Source: Pectobacterium sp. PL152 (GTDB taxonomy: Bacteria; Pseudomonadota; Gammaproteobacteria; Enterobacterales; Enterobacteriaceae). Taken from it: 64,000 nucleotides of DNA. Below are positions 34,326 to 42,863 of the stretch, one piece after another (position 1 is the first letter of the stretch; each line of letters opens with the position of its first letter). The notes under the pieces were generated by a model. The model saw only the letters and a program-made list of their open reading frames with translations. It was not told the DNA's origin and ran no database searches. The position numbers were made by a program, and so were the translations under genes. Where the stretch lies: contig CP091064.1 of the NCBI GenBank assembly GCA_021907015.1, positions 2,790,001 to 2,854,000 of the forward strand. The letters are read 5' to 3'.

Positions 34326-35213
34326 TTACGATGCGCGGCGTTGACCAGTAATGCGGCACCACTCTTCGCGTTCAGCCACCGGATCGAGTGTGAACTTGTC
34401 TGCGTACGCTTCTGCGACGCCGTCGGCCTGCGTTGCCAGCACGCCAGACAGGCCAAGGTGACCGCCTGCTTTTGGTAAATCGCTAATCAGCGGTGCCAGT
34501 TCGCGCAGCGGGCCAGCAAGGATGTTGGCGACGACGACATCGGCAGACAGGTCGGCAGGCTGGTCTTTCGGCAGATAAAGCTCAAGACGCTCGGAAACGC
34601 CGTTGCGCTGTGCGTTGTCTCGGCTGGCCTGAATGGCCTGCGGATCGATATCAATCCCGATAGCGCGTGCAGCACCCAATTTCAGGGCGGCAATCGCCAG
34701 AATGCCGGAACCGCAGCCGAAATCGATGATGGTTTTCCCTTCCAGATCCAGCCCGTCGAGCCATTGCAGGCACAGCGCGGTCGTTGGATGGGTACCGGTG
34801 CCAAATGCCAGACCGGGATCGAGCATGACGTTGACGGCGGTTGGGTCAGGAATGTCACGCCAGCTTGGGCAAATCCACAGACGTTTGCCGAACTGCATTG
34901 GGTGGAAGTTATCCATCCATTCGCGTTCCCAGTCTTTGTCTTCCAACTGTTCGATTTTGTGTTTAAAACCGACGCCCAGCAGCGGTTCTTGCTCCAGCAT
35001 GGCGATAACGTCATTCATGTCGGTTTCGGCGTCGTACAGCGCAATCGCGTCGGTATCACCCCACAGGCGGGTTTCGCCCGGCAGCGGTTCGAACACCGGG
35101 GTATCGTGCGTATCCTGAAACGTAACGGATACCGCACCGCTTTCTATCATGGCGTCACCCAGTTGTTCAGCAACATTTCCTGAGGTGTTTATTTTCAGTT
35201 GAATCCACGGCAT
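34326..35213 (-). CDS. prmA: Ribosomal protein L11 methyltransferase PrmA
   Basis: A SAM-dependent enzyme that trimethylates ribosomal protein L11. 295 aa: the N-terminal substrate-recognition domain begins [22 protein letters not shown], and the C-terminal Rossmann domain has [37 protein letters not shown] and [13 protein letters not shown]. 17 bases downstream of panF; the two are cotranscribed in relatives. Confidence 0.96.
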   Translation of the reverse strand: MPWIQLKINTSGNVAEQLGDAMIESGAVSVTFQDTHDTPVFEPLPGETRLWGDTDAIALYDAETDMNDVIAMLEQEPLLGVGFKHKIEQLEDKDWEREWMDNFHPMQFGKRLWICPSWRDIPDPTAVNVMLDPGLAFGTGTHPTTALCLQWLDGLDLEGKTIIDFGCGSGILAIAALKLGAARAIGIDIDPQAIQASRDNAQRNGVSERLELYLPKDQPADLSADVVVANILAGPLRELAPLISDLPKAGGHLGLSGVLATQADGVAEAYADKFTLDPVAEREEWCRITGQRRAS

Positions 35214-35230
35214 AGCAGTCTCTATTACAT

Positions 35231-36682
35231 TTAAAGTGAAGATGAAGCGGCAACCGGCACGGGTGGGTTATGACCAAAGCGGTTGCCAATAATAAACGCC
35301 ATCAGGCTGAGTAACAGCGATGGCACAATCGGGTGATATCCGGCCAACTGAAGATTGAAGCTGGCCAGTAAGGTATAGCAAATCGCCCCGCTGAACATGG
35401 CGCTAAGCGCGCCTGCGGCATTCGCGCGTTCCCAATACAGGCCCAGTACCAGCGGCCACAGGAACACGGCTTCCAGTCCGCCAAACGCCAGCAGGTTCAG
35501 CCAGATGATCATATCTGGTGGCCGTAAGGAGGCCAGCAGCACCAGCAGACCCAACAGCAGTGTAGTCATGCTGGACAGGATCTTGATGCGGCGTTCGTTA
35601 TGGATCTGCTGCGGGCGGACGCTGAGATAGAGATCTTTGATGATCGTCGCGGAAGCCTGAAGCAGATGCGCATTAATGTTGGACATGATAGCGGCCATTG
35701 GCGCAGCGAGAAAGATCCCGGCGGCCAGCGGCGGTAGTACGGTGACCATCAGCGCCGGTAACACCTGATCGGGAATCGTCAGATTTGGCATCACGGCGCG
35801 GCCCAGTGCGCCAGCCAGATGCATGCCAAGCATCAGGATGCCGATGACGATCGTGCCGATGATAATCCCGCGGTGCAGCGCTTTGCTGTCGCGATAAGAG
35901 ATACAGCGAACGGCGGTGTTCGGCAGGCCGATAACGCCGAAGCAGACCAGCACCCAGAATGAGGCCATAAACGGCATCGACAGAATACCGCCGCTACCCT
36001 GCGGCGAAACCAGCATTGGGTCGATCTGTTGCAGCTTATCCACTGCGCTGTGTAATCCCCCAGCAGCATAGATTACGCCGACCAGCAGGATGACGGTGCC
36101 GATCAGCATCACAATGCCTTGCATCGCATCATTCAGCACGCTGGCACGGAAGCCGCCAAACGTGGTGTACAGCGCGATGGTGACGCCGAAAATCAGCAGG
36201 CCGATGTCGTAAGGGATGTTCGCTGCGGTTTCCAGCAGGCGTGCGCCACCGATGAACTGCACGGCCATGGCACCGATAAACGCGACCAGCAGGCTGATAC
36301 TGGCAAACCACACCAGCAGCGGACTGTTATAGCGGGCGTATAGCATGTCATTCAGCGTGATAGCATTGTAGCGCCGCGCCAGAATGGCGAATTTTTTCCC
36401 CAGAATGCCCAACGACAGCAGCATGGTGGGAAGTTGGATCATCGACAGCAGCACCCAGCCCAGACCGTATTTATACGCGGCACCCGGCCCGCCGATAAAG
36501 GAGCTGGCGCTGACGTAAGTGCCGATCAGCGTCATTGCTAGCACAAACCCGCCCATCGAGCGGCCGCCGAGGAAATACTCGTTAAGAAAATTACCCGCCT
36601 GACGGCGACGGTACGCATAGACCGACAGCCCGAAAACCAGCAGCAGATAGCCAATCAGCGGCAATAAAATTTCAATTTGCAT
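35231..36682 (-). CDS. panF: Sodium/pantothenate symporter PanF
   Basis: A 483-aa sodium:solute symporter with ~13 membrane helices that imports pantothenate for coenzyme A. Matches the family from [24 protein letters not shown] through [29 protein letters not shown] to NRFGHNPP. The start at 36682 fits family alignment; an ATG two codons earlier is possible. It overlaps the yhdT 3' end by 11 bases. Confidence 0.95.
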   Translation of the reverse strand: MQIEILLPLIGYLLLVFGLSVYAYRRRQAGNFLNEYFLGGRSMGGFVLAMTLIGTYVSASSFIGGPGAAYKYGLGWVLLSMIQLPTMLLSLGILGKKFAILARRYNAITLNDMLYARYNSPLLVWFASISLLVAFIGAMAVQFIGGARLLETAANIPYDIGLLIFGVTIALYTTFGGFRASVLNDAMQGIVMLIGTVILLVGVIYAAGGLHSAVDKLQQIDPMLVSPQGSGGILSMPFMASFWVLVCFGVIGLPNTAVRCISYRDSKALHRGIIIGTIVIGILMLGMHLAGALGRAVMPNLTIPDQVLPALMVTVLPPLAAGIFLAAPMAAIMSNINAHLLQASATIIKDLYLSVRPQQIHNERRIKILSSMTTLLLGLLVLLASLRPPDMIIWLNLLAFGGLEAVFLWPLVLGLYWERANAAGALSAMFSGAICYTLLASFNLQLAGYHPIVPSLLLSLMAFIIGNRFGHNPPVPVAASSSL

Positions 36683-36914
36683 CGTCACTCTCCAGTGAGA
36701 TATCGCGGAAAATGACGCGAACCATCAGCCAGCACAGCAGCGTAAACACGAGCGGCAGCAGCAGGCAAGCCATCTCAAACCAGTGTGGAAGACCGGTGAT
36801 CCCTTGTGTGTTGTCTGGCAAATAGGCGGCAAGCACCCAGGCCACTAAATAAACCAGCGTCAGGCCAAACGCCCAGCGGGCCTCTTTGTGCGCCTGAGGA
36901 AAGCGTGTATCCAT
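36672..36914 (-). CDS. yhdT: YhdT family membrane protein
   Basis: An 80-aa inner-membrane protein with two hydrophobic segments (TLVYLVAWVLAAYL; MACLLLPLVFTLLCWLMV). It is conserved next to panF; function unknown, perhaps a partner of PanF. MDTRFPQAHKEARWA is the family start. In E. coli it directly follows accC; here an 8-kb island separates them. Confidence 0.92.
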   Translation of the reverse strand: MDTRFPQAHKEARWAFGLTLVYLVAWVLAAYLPDNTQGITGLPHWFEMACLLLPLVFTLLCWLMVRVIFRDISLESDDAN

Positions 36915-37454
36915 GTTCTGCTCCACCGTGAATGGGAGAATGGGTATTGTTATGAACGTCGTGATGACGAAAGCGGGAATTTTACGGCATGTGGGCCAAT
37001 TGACTAGTAAGAATTACGTCATTGGCGTAAAAGCCCGCTACGGGGTACTCATCGTTTGGTGAAAAAACGGCTTTACCATTGGGGAATAAAAAGAGGGGGT
37101 TAGTGTGTCACTTTGCCGCTCTATTTCGGTCTGGTGAGCAACAGAGCAAGGCGGAAATAAAATCTATCTCACCACAAAATAATACTAAATGAGTATCTTG
37201 GCTTATTGATCTTGAGGTAATTGGCGAATGATGGACGTCACATCGCATAATTTTCTCAGGAGAACGTTTACTATAGGGCTATTATTTATCGTCTGTTATT
37301 CCAGCGTGGAATAGTTGCGATACGAAAGGAAAATAATAATAGCGCCAACGATATTGGCGCTGTTGTGCATCAGGTAATTATCGTGTCGTGACTTCCTGCT
37401 GCCTGGATTATTTAGTCGTTACTATTATGTTAAAGATGAACCAAAGGAGTCGTT
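36915..37454. other. Long intergenic region at left edge of island
   Basis: About 540 AT-rich bases without a supported gene. One perfect palindrome, AGCGCCAA-CGATA-TTGGCGCT (37341-37361), lies ~94 bases before the Mop gene and could be an operator or hairpin. The yhdT promoter must be at the left end. Confidence 0.45.
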
Positions 37455-37884
37455 ATGTCAGTTTCAGCAAGAAATCAGCTTTCGGGTGTTGTGTCTTCCA
37501 TTGTTGAGGGTGCGGTAAACAATGAAGTCGCATTGACCACTGGAAAGTGGGGATAAGTTAACGACGGTGATTACACGAGCCAGCTGTCAGTCTATGGACC
37601 TTTCCGTTGGCAAGCTGGCCATTGCGTTGGTGAAAGCCCCTTGGGTCATTCTGGCATCCGCCGAATGTGGTTTGAATTTTTCTGCCCGCAATCAGTTTCA
37701 CGGTAAGGTGAGTTCTGTTACGAAAGGTGCCGTCAACTCGACGGTGCAACTGGTGACTGCGGGTGGGTTGACGCTGACCTCAACCGTGACCAATGAGAGT
37801 CTGGAAGAGATGAACATTGATGTGGGCAGCGAATTAATCGCGCTGGTTAAAGCATCCAGTATTATTCTGGCTACCCGGAAATAA
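37455..37884 (+). pseudogene. Di-Mop molybdate-binding protein, ModG-like (frame broken as sequenced)
   Basis: Two tandem Mop (TOBE-like) domains that bind molybdate or tungstate oxyanions at subunit interfaces. First repeat: SARNQLSGVVSSIVEGAVNNEVALT; second: SARNQFHGKVSSVTKGAVNSTVQLV. Each carries the SARNxxxGxV molbindin motif. As sequenced the frame stops at 37556; removing one base from the GGAAA at 37542-37546 gives TTESGDKLTTVITRAS and a 142-aa protein, the ModG length. AAAGGAG precedes the ATG. It probably stores or buffers molybdate in the cytoplasm. Its own terminator separates it from the following operon. Confidence 0.85.
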
Positions 37885-37918
37885 TTGCCGGTTTCTTTAG
37901 CGAAGCATACCGATCTCT

Positions 37919-37962
37919 GCCGATAAACGATGGATATATACGGGTTTATCGGCTTATTTTTT
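37919..37962 (+). terminator. Terminator after Mop gene
   Basis: GCCGATAAAC pairs with GTTTATCGGC, followed by TTATTTTTT. It isolates the Mop gene transcriptionally from the operon to its right. Confidence 0.85.
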
Positions 37963-38064
37963 ACCGCAAAGAATTTCTCCCTTCGACGTATCCCGCATAA
38001 ACGTCTCTTATTTTGCTGCTCAAATGACCCACATCAACTATCGCCGGAAATGTGATCTGGATGA

Positions 38065-38092
38065 TTGACCCTGAATTTTGTGTGTGGATAAT
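38065..38092 (+). promoter_or_regulatory. Promoter of molybdenum-uptake operon
   Basis: TTGACC (38065-38070), 16-base spacer, GATAAT (38087-38092). Transcription would begin near 38099, inside the ModE-like palindrome, about 170 bases before the first gene. Confidence 0.65.
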
Positions 38093-38120
38093 ATCGATGT
38101 ATAAAAATATATATAACGAT
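38093..38120. promoter_or_regulatory. ModE-type operator
   Basis: ATCGATGTATA - 6 bases - TATATAACGAT. The right half reverse-complements to ATCGTTATATA, so 9 of 11 positions are symmetric. This matches the published ModE palindrome type (ATCGnTATATA half sites, 6-base spacer). It covers the predicted transcription start, the position used by molybdate-ModE to repress modABC in E. coli. Confidence 0.8.
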
Positions 38121-38123
38121 GCT

Positions 38124-38239
38124 CGTCATACTTCAAATTGCATGTACGTTGGCTGCGTTTAGTCACCCGAATCACTTACCTGAGTAAGCTCATCGAGATG
38201 CCTTCGCTTGCCGCCTGCCTGAAATTTGAATTATTTAGA
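38124..38239. repeat. Dispersed enterobacterial repeat, copy A
   Basis: Shares with copy B (near 50545-50742) the start CTTCAA-GCATGT-CGTTGG, the core CCCGAATCACTTAC followed by TGAGTAAGCTCATCG, then TCGCTTGCCGC and the end GAATTATTTA. The core CTTAC-TGAGTAAG is a dyad. It lies in the leader of the molybdenum operon. Confidence 0.8.
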
Positions 38240-38267
38240 GCGGATATTATTTAACTCTGGGATCATC

Positions 38268-39306
38268 ATGGGAATTAACAGGCGTACTTTTTGTCGTATC
38301 TGGCGGCACTGTCTGCTTTACCTCTTTTGCCTGCGTCCTTTGCACATGTGTTTGACCGCATTGCCGGACGGTTTGGTCAGATTCCCAACCCTTCTGATAT
38401 TCAGCGTGTCATCAGCGCGGGGCCGCCTGCGGATCTGCTGCTGTTAGCCTTGGCACCAGAAAAGCTGCTTGGGTTTTCATCGTTTGATTTGTCGGGCGAA
38501 TCGGGGGCGCTGTTTTCTGAAACTGTACGTCGATTGCCACGTTTGGGACGCTTGTCGGGCCGAGCCAGTACGTTATCGCTGGAAAAACTGCTGACGCTGA
38601 ATCCAGATATCATCATTGACTGTGGAAGCGCCGATGAAACGTATCGCTCGTTGGCGCAGAGGACGTCACAGCAGACCGGTGTGCCTTACGTGCTGGTGGA
38701 TGGCGGTTTGCTGGATACGCCTTCACAGCTTCGGCAGGTGGGGCAGTTACTGAATGTCACCGCGAGAGCGGAGCAGCAGGCGCAGTTTGCTGATGCTATT
38801 TTGCAGCGTGCAAATGCTTACCGTACCAGTGCACAAACCGAGAAGCCGCGCTTCTATTTCGCTCGCGGAGCGATGGGGTTGGAAACCGGCCTGCGTGGGT
38901 CTCTCCATACCGAAGCGGTGGAACTGCTGGGTTTTGAGAACGTCGCGACCGCAGGGGAATTAAAAACGCTGACTCAGGTTTCGATGGAGCACATTCTGCG
39001 GTGGAATCCGGAGCTTGTCATCACGCAGGATGTGCAGAGCTATCAGCACATTATGCACTCGGAGCAATGGCAAGGTGTGCAGGCGGTTGCACAGCAGCGC
39101 GTGATCCTGATGTCCGGCTTGCCGTTCGGCTGGCTGGATGCACCGCCCGGTCTGAACCGTCTGTTGGGGCTGTGCCGCTTACAAAGCCATTTTTTGACCC
39201 TGCCGCTGCTCAGCAGCTCAAAAGTGATACCCGAACGTTTTTCCGCCTGTTTTACCATACCGATCTGAATGATGCGCAGCTTGAGCAACTGCTGAGAGTG
39301 GTATGA
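38268..39306 (+). pseudogene. Tat-exported class III metal/oxyanion-binding protein, MolA-like (frames broken as sequenced)
   Basis: Periplasmic component of a BtuF/FhuD/MolA-type importer. The ATG at 38268 begins MGINRRTF; restoring a T in the run 38288-38292 gives RRTFLSYLAALSALPLLPASFAHVFD, a twin-arginine signal. The mature part has ALAPEKLLGFSSF, LSLEKLLTLNPDIIIDCGS and ILRWNPELVIT, typical of this class. A second lesion near 39181 (missing A) restores LTKPFFDPAAAQQLKSDTRTFFRLFY to the end; corrected length 346 aa. The stop overlaps the permease ATG. The substrate is unproven; the ModE site, ModD and Mop neighbours point to molybdate or tungstate, as for Haemophilus MolA. Confidence 0.82.
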
Positions 39307-40329
39307 AAAGCCATACCATTACTCTAGTTCTGGGGTTTTACTGATCGGCAGCGCGCTGCTTGCGTTAGCGGTGGGGCACTATTCCCTCTCTGTGCATGAA
39401 ATCCTGCAAATTATCGCTGCTCCGCAGGGAACGGCGTCGATCGAGCCACGTAAAGCGACGGTATTCTGGAACATTCGCGTGCCGCGCCTGCTGGCGGCGA
39501 CGCTGATTGGTGCCGGGCTGGCTGCCGCTGGCGCAGCTTATCAGGGCATGTTCCGTAATCCTCTGGTTTCCCCGATATTCTTGGCGTCTCTGCCGGTGCT
39601 GGCGTAGGGGCAACACTCGGGATTTTCCTCGGATTGCCGATGCTGTTTATTCAGCTTCTGGCGTTTGTCGGTGGGCTAGGGGCGGTGACGCTGGTCTGCC
39701 TGATTGCCCGTATGGCGAAACGACACGATCCCGTATTGGCACTGGTGCTGGTGGGTATGGCGATCGGCGCATTAGGCGGCGCGGCGATCGCACTGATCAA
39801 GATCCTGGCCGATCCCTATACTCAGCTACCGTCTATTACTTTCTGGCTATTGGGTGGGCTCTCCGCCATCACCATTCAGGACTTAAACGTTGCCGCGATA
39901 CTGATTGTGATTGGTTTAGCCCCGCTTATTTTACTGCGCTGGCGCATGAATCTGTTGAGCCTGCCGGATGAAGAAGCCCGCACGCTGGGAGTGAATATCC
40001 TTTATACGCGGCTGTTATTCATTTTTGCGGCGACGTTAATTACCGCCAGCGCGGTGTCAATTGCGGGAATCATCGGGTGGATAGGGCTGGTGGTGCCGCA
40101 CATCTGCCGTTTGATCGTCGGAGACAATTTCAATCGGCTATTGCCTGTTTCTATTGCCGTTGGGGCGCTGCTGCTGTTACTCACTGATACGCTGGCACGT
40201 ACGCTGGCTGCGATTGAACTGCCGCTAGGCATTCTGACATCGTCCATCGGGGCGCCCTTCTTCCTGCTCCTACTGTTGAGGGGGAACGAGCATGACGGGC
40301 AGCAACCTCGCTACGCTTCAGGCGGTTAG
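39303..40329 (+). pseudogene. FecCD/BtuC-type permease, MolB-like (frames broken as sequenced)
   Basis: Inner-membrane permease of a type II ABC importer. Segments include FWNIRVPRLLAATLIGAGLAAAGAAYQGMFRNPL, VSIAGIIGWIGLVVPHICRLIVG and LPLGILTSSIGAPFFLLLLL, all FecCD hallmarks. The frame needs one base in the G/T runs at 39332-39339 (after MKSHTITLVLG) and one C in the run 39570-39573 (restoring NPLVSPDILGVSAGAGVGATLG). As sequenced the end overlaps the ATPase gene by 38 bases; one more G at 40280-40284 would instead end the protein with RGERA and a TGA at 40293-40295, an ATGA overlap, at ~331 aa. Confidence 0.82.
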
Positions 40330-41050
40330 CGTCGGATATGGTCGCACCGTTGTGAACCGCGACATCTCTTTTTCATTGCCATCCGGGCAGATTACCTGTT
40401 TGCTGGGCACCAATGGTAGCGGCAAAACCACCCTGATGCGCACCCTGTTGGGCTTGATTCCTGCCTTTTCCGGCCAGATACACATCGCCGAAAAACCCAT
40501 TGGCGCATGGTCTGCCAAAGCGCTCGCACAGGTCGCGGCCTATGTGCCTCAGGCGCATGACTCCCCCTTTGCCTTTCGCGTGCTGGATATGGTGCTGATG
40601 GGATGTCATCCCCGTTTGTCGCTCTTCTCCACGCCCGGAAAACGTGAGATCGCGAGTGCTGAAGCGGTGTTATCACAGCTCGGTATTTTGTCGCTGAGCC
40701 AGCGTTCATACGCGACGCTGAGCGGAGGAGAGCGGCAGCGCGTACTGATTGCCCGTGCGTTAGTACAACAGCCTGCGCTGATGGTGATGGACGAACCGGC
40801 GGCCAGTCTGGATTTTGGCAATCAGATTCGATTATTGGCACACATCAAGCGGCTTAAAGAAAGCGGTATCGCGGTGCTGATGTCTACACACCATCCTCAG
40901 CATGCGCGAGCCGTGGCGGATAACGTGGTTTTGTTACATCCCGGCGCGGGGACGGAACAGGGATCCCCAGACGTGCTGCTGACGCCAACGAGGCTGGCGG
41001 CGCTATACGGCGTACAAGAAGCGGATATTCACGCCCATTTTCGTACCTGA
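40292..41050 (+). CDS. FecE/BtuD-type ABC transporter ATPase, MolC-like
   Basis: A 252-aa cytoplasmic ATPase with Walker A LGTNGSGKTT, Q-loop YVPQAHDSPFAF, signature LSGGERQRV, Walker B ALMVMDEPAASLDFG and H-loop MSTHHPQHA. This is the iron-siderophore/B12/MolC subfamily. Intact, unlike its neighbours. It pairs with the preceding permease; 55 bases separate it from the methyltransferase. Confidence 0.92.
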   Translation: MTGSNLATLQAVSVGYGRTVVNRDISFSLPSGQITCLLGTNGSGKTTLMRTLLGLIPAFSGQIHIAEKPIGAWSAKALAQVAAYVPQAHDSPFAFRVLDMVLMGCHPRLSLFSTPGKREIASAEAVLSQLGILSLSQRSYATLSGGERQRVLIARALVQQPALMVMDEPAASLDFGNQIRLLAHIKRLKESGIAVLMSTHHPQHARAVADNVVLLHPGAGTEQGSPDVLLTPTRLAALYGVQEADIHAHFRT

Positions 41051-41105
41051 TGCCCTGTGCGAGCAGGTAAACGGCATCGAATAAAAGAGAAGTCAGGAAG
41101 AGAAT

Positions 41106-41926
41106 ATGATTATCGACGAGATTGATTTTTCCGCGCTTTATCAGGCGCATATGGCGCGGGCGGCCAGAACCGCTAAAACCCCGGAAAACTGGGATAAGCG
41201 CGCAGAAAACATGGCAATAGAATGCGCGGGGCCACGCGATCCGTATCTGGATCGGTTCATCGCCAACATGGATTTTTCGGGGCGACAACGCTGCTGGACG
41301 TTGGATGCGGGCCGGGGTCGGTGTGCCTGAATGTGGCGTCGCGGCTTGAACAGGTTTACGGCATTGATTACAGCGAGGGCATGCTGGACGTGGCGCGCCG
41401 TCGGGCAGAGGCAATGGGAATAGGAAATGCGGCATTTGCTCACCGTGCCTGGGAAGACGACTGGGCAGATCTGCCCGACTGCGACATTGTGGTGGCATCG
41501 CGATCGACGCTGGTCATGGATCTGGCGGCCGCACTCTACAAGCTGAATCAAAAAGCCCGCCTGCGCGTGTACACCACCCACACGGTTTCCCCTACGTTTG
41601 TCGATCCACGGATTTCGGCGGCAATCGGGCGAACATCGACATCGCTACCGAACTATATCTATGCCGTGAATATTCTCTATCGCATGGGTATTCACGCCAA
41701 CGTGAGCTTTATTCGCGGGCAGAATTGCCAAAGGCATGCCGAAACCTTCGAGCGTTTTGCGGAAGGCGTGGCCTGGTCATTAGGCAAGTTGAGTGAGGAA
41801 GAAAAGCAGCACCTAAGGGCCTATTACGATGCGCATCAGGATGATGGTATCCCGCTCGTTTCACCGACGCGGGATTGGGCGTTTGTCTACTGGGATGTGG
41901 TGCCACATGCGGAGTTCGCACGATGA
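41106..41926 (+). pseudogene. SAM-dependent methyltransferase of the molybdenum operon (frame broken as sequenced)
   Basis: A class I methyltransferase of ~273 aa. The N-terminal part (MIIDEIDFSALYQAHMARAARTAKTPENWDKRAENMA) leads to the SAM-binding motif LLDVGCGPGSVCLNVA and GIDYSEGMLDVARRRA. One missing G in the run 41279-41282 splits them; restored junction is DFSGATTLLDVGCG. GGAAGAGA precedes the start. The stop overlaps the modD ATG (TGA in ATGA). The substrate is unknown; context suggests a small ligand that chelates molybdate, or a regulatory methylation. Both are inference. Confidence 0.8.
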
Positions 41927-42771
41927 TTTATATCCCGGATGCGTACCTTGACCAGCTCTTGCAGGAGGATATTCAGTACGGTGATGTCACCACGCGAGCG
42001 CTGGGAATAGGGCAAGGGGAAGGGGAGATCACGTTTTTCCATCGTCAGGGCGGGTGTGTGAGCGGGATGCCGGTGGCGGAACGTCTGCTACAGCGGCTGG
42101 GGCTGCGGGTGACGCATTGCGTTCAGGAAGGGGGACGCGTGCAGCCCGGCGAAGCGATGCTTGCCGCAACGGGAAATGTCGCCGCGTTACATCAGGGATG
42201 GAAAGTCACGCAGAACGTGCTGGAGTGGTGCTGTGGCGTCAGCGAGTATCTGCATCAAATGAAAGCAATTTATACCCGCGAGGTGCCATTCGGGCAGATT
42301 GCCTGTACGCGCAAAATTATTCCGGGTACGAAGCTGCTTTCGATCTTAGCCGTGCTAGCCGGGGGCGGGATTGTGCATCGTTTGGGCTGTGCAGAAACAG
42401 TGCTGTTATTCACGAACCATCGTCGCTTTTTGCCGAATCAGGATGATTGGGCTACCCATGTTGCTCAACTACGCCACGCGGCACCGGAGAAAGCCATCAT
42501 TGTGGAAGTGGATAGCCCCGATGAGGCGATGATGGCGCTCAGCGTCGGGCCTGACATCCTACAGCTTGATAAGTTTACGCCTGAACAGGTGATCGCCACG
42601 CTGTCTTACGCTGCCCGCCATGCGCCCGCATGTAAGGTGTCTGCTGCGGGAGGAATCAATCTGCAAACGGTTCAACGCTATGCTGAAACCGGTGTTGCCC
42701 TGCTCGTCACGTCTGCGCCTTACCACGCGTCCTCTGCCGATATCCGTGTCGTTTTAACGCCAAAACGCTAA
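41923..42771 (+). CDS. modD: ModD, NadC-like molybdenum utilisation protein
   Basis: A 282-aa paralogue of quinolinate phosphoribosyltransferase. Start MIYIPDAYLDQLLQEDIQYGDVTTRAL; conserved features are TQNVLEWCCGVSEYL, CTRKIIPGTKLLSILAVLAGGGIVHRLGCAETVLLF and KVSAAGGINLQTVQRYAETGVALLVTSAP. ModD is encoded with molybdenum transport genes in several bacteria but its reaction is not established; the fold implies a phosphoribosyl-transfer-like activity. The ATG overlaps the methyltransferase stop, so the two are translationally coupled. Intact. Confidence 0.88.
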   Translation: MIYIPDAYLDQLLQEDIQYGDVTTRALGIGQGEGEITFFHRQGGCVSGMPVAERLLQRLGLRVTHCVQEGGRVQPGEAMLAATGNVAALHQGWKVTQNVLEWCCGVSEYLHQMKAIYTREVPFGQIACTRKIIPGTKLLSILAVLAGGGIVHRLGCAETVLLFTNHRRFLPNQDDWATHVAQLRHAAPEKAIIVEVDSPDEAMMALSVGPDILQLDKFTPEQVIATLSYAARHAPACKVSAAGGINLQTVQRYAETGVALLVTSAPYHASSADIRVVLTPKR

Positions 42772-42863
42772 CGCCACCTTCCACACCCGGATGAAGGGAA
42801 GTGGCGACATTTATCGTTATATAAATTTTTATACAGCAATGTGTTTTTTAAGGGAACAATGTC

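Noticed and set aside
37341-37361. Second ModE site before the Mop gene
   Set aside because: The palindrome AGCGCCAA/TTGGCGCT does not resemble the TATATA-type ModE half site.
40884-41498. 204-codon minus-strand frame over the ATPase and methyltransferase genes
   Set aside because: Overlaps two recognisable genes on the other strand; low-complexity Arg/Pro composition.
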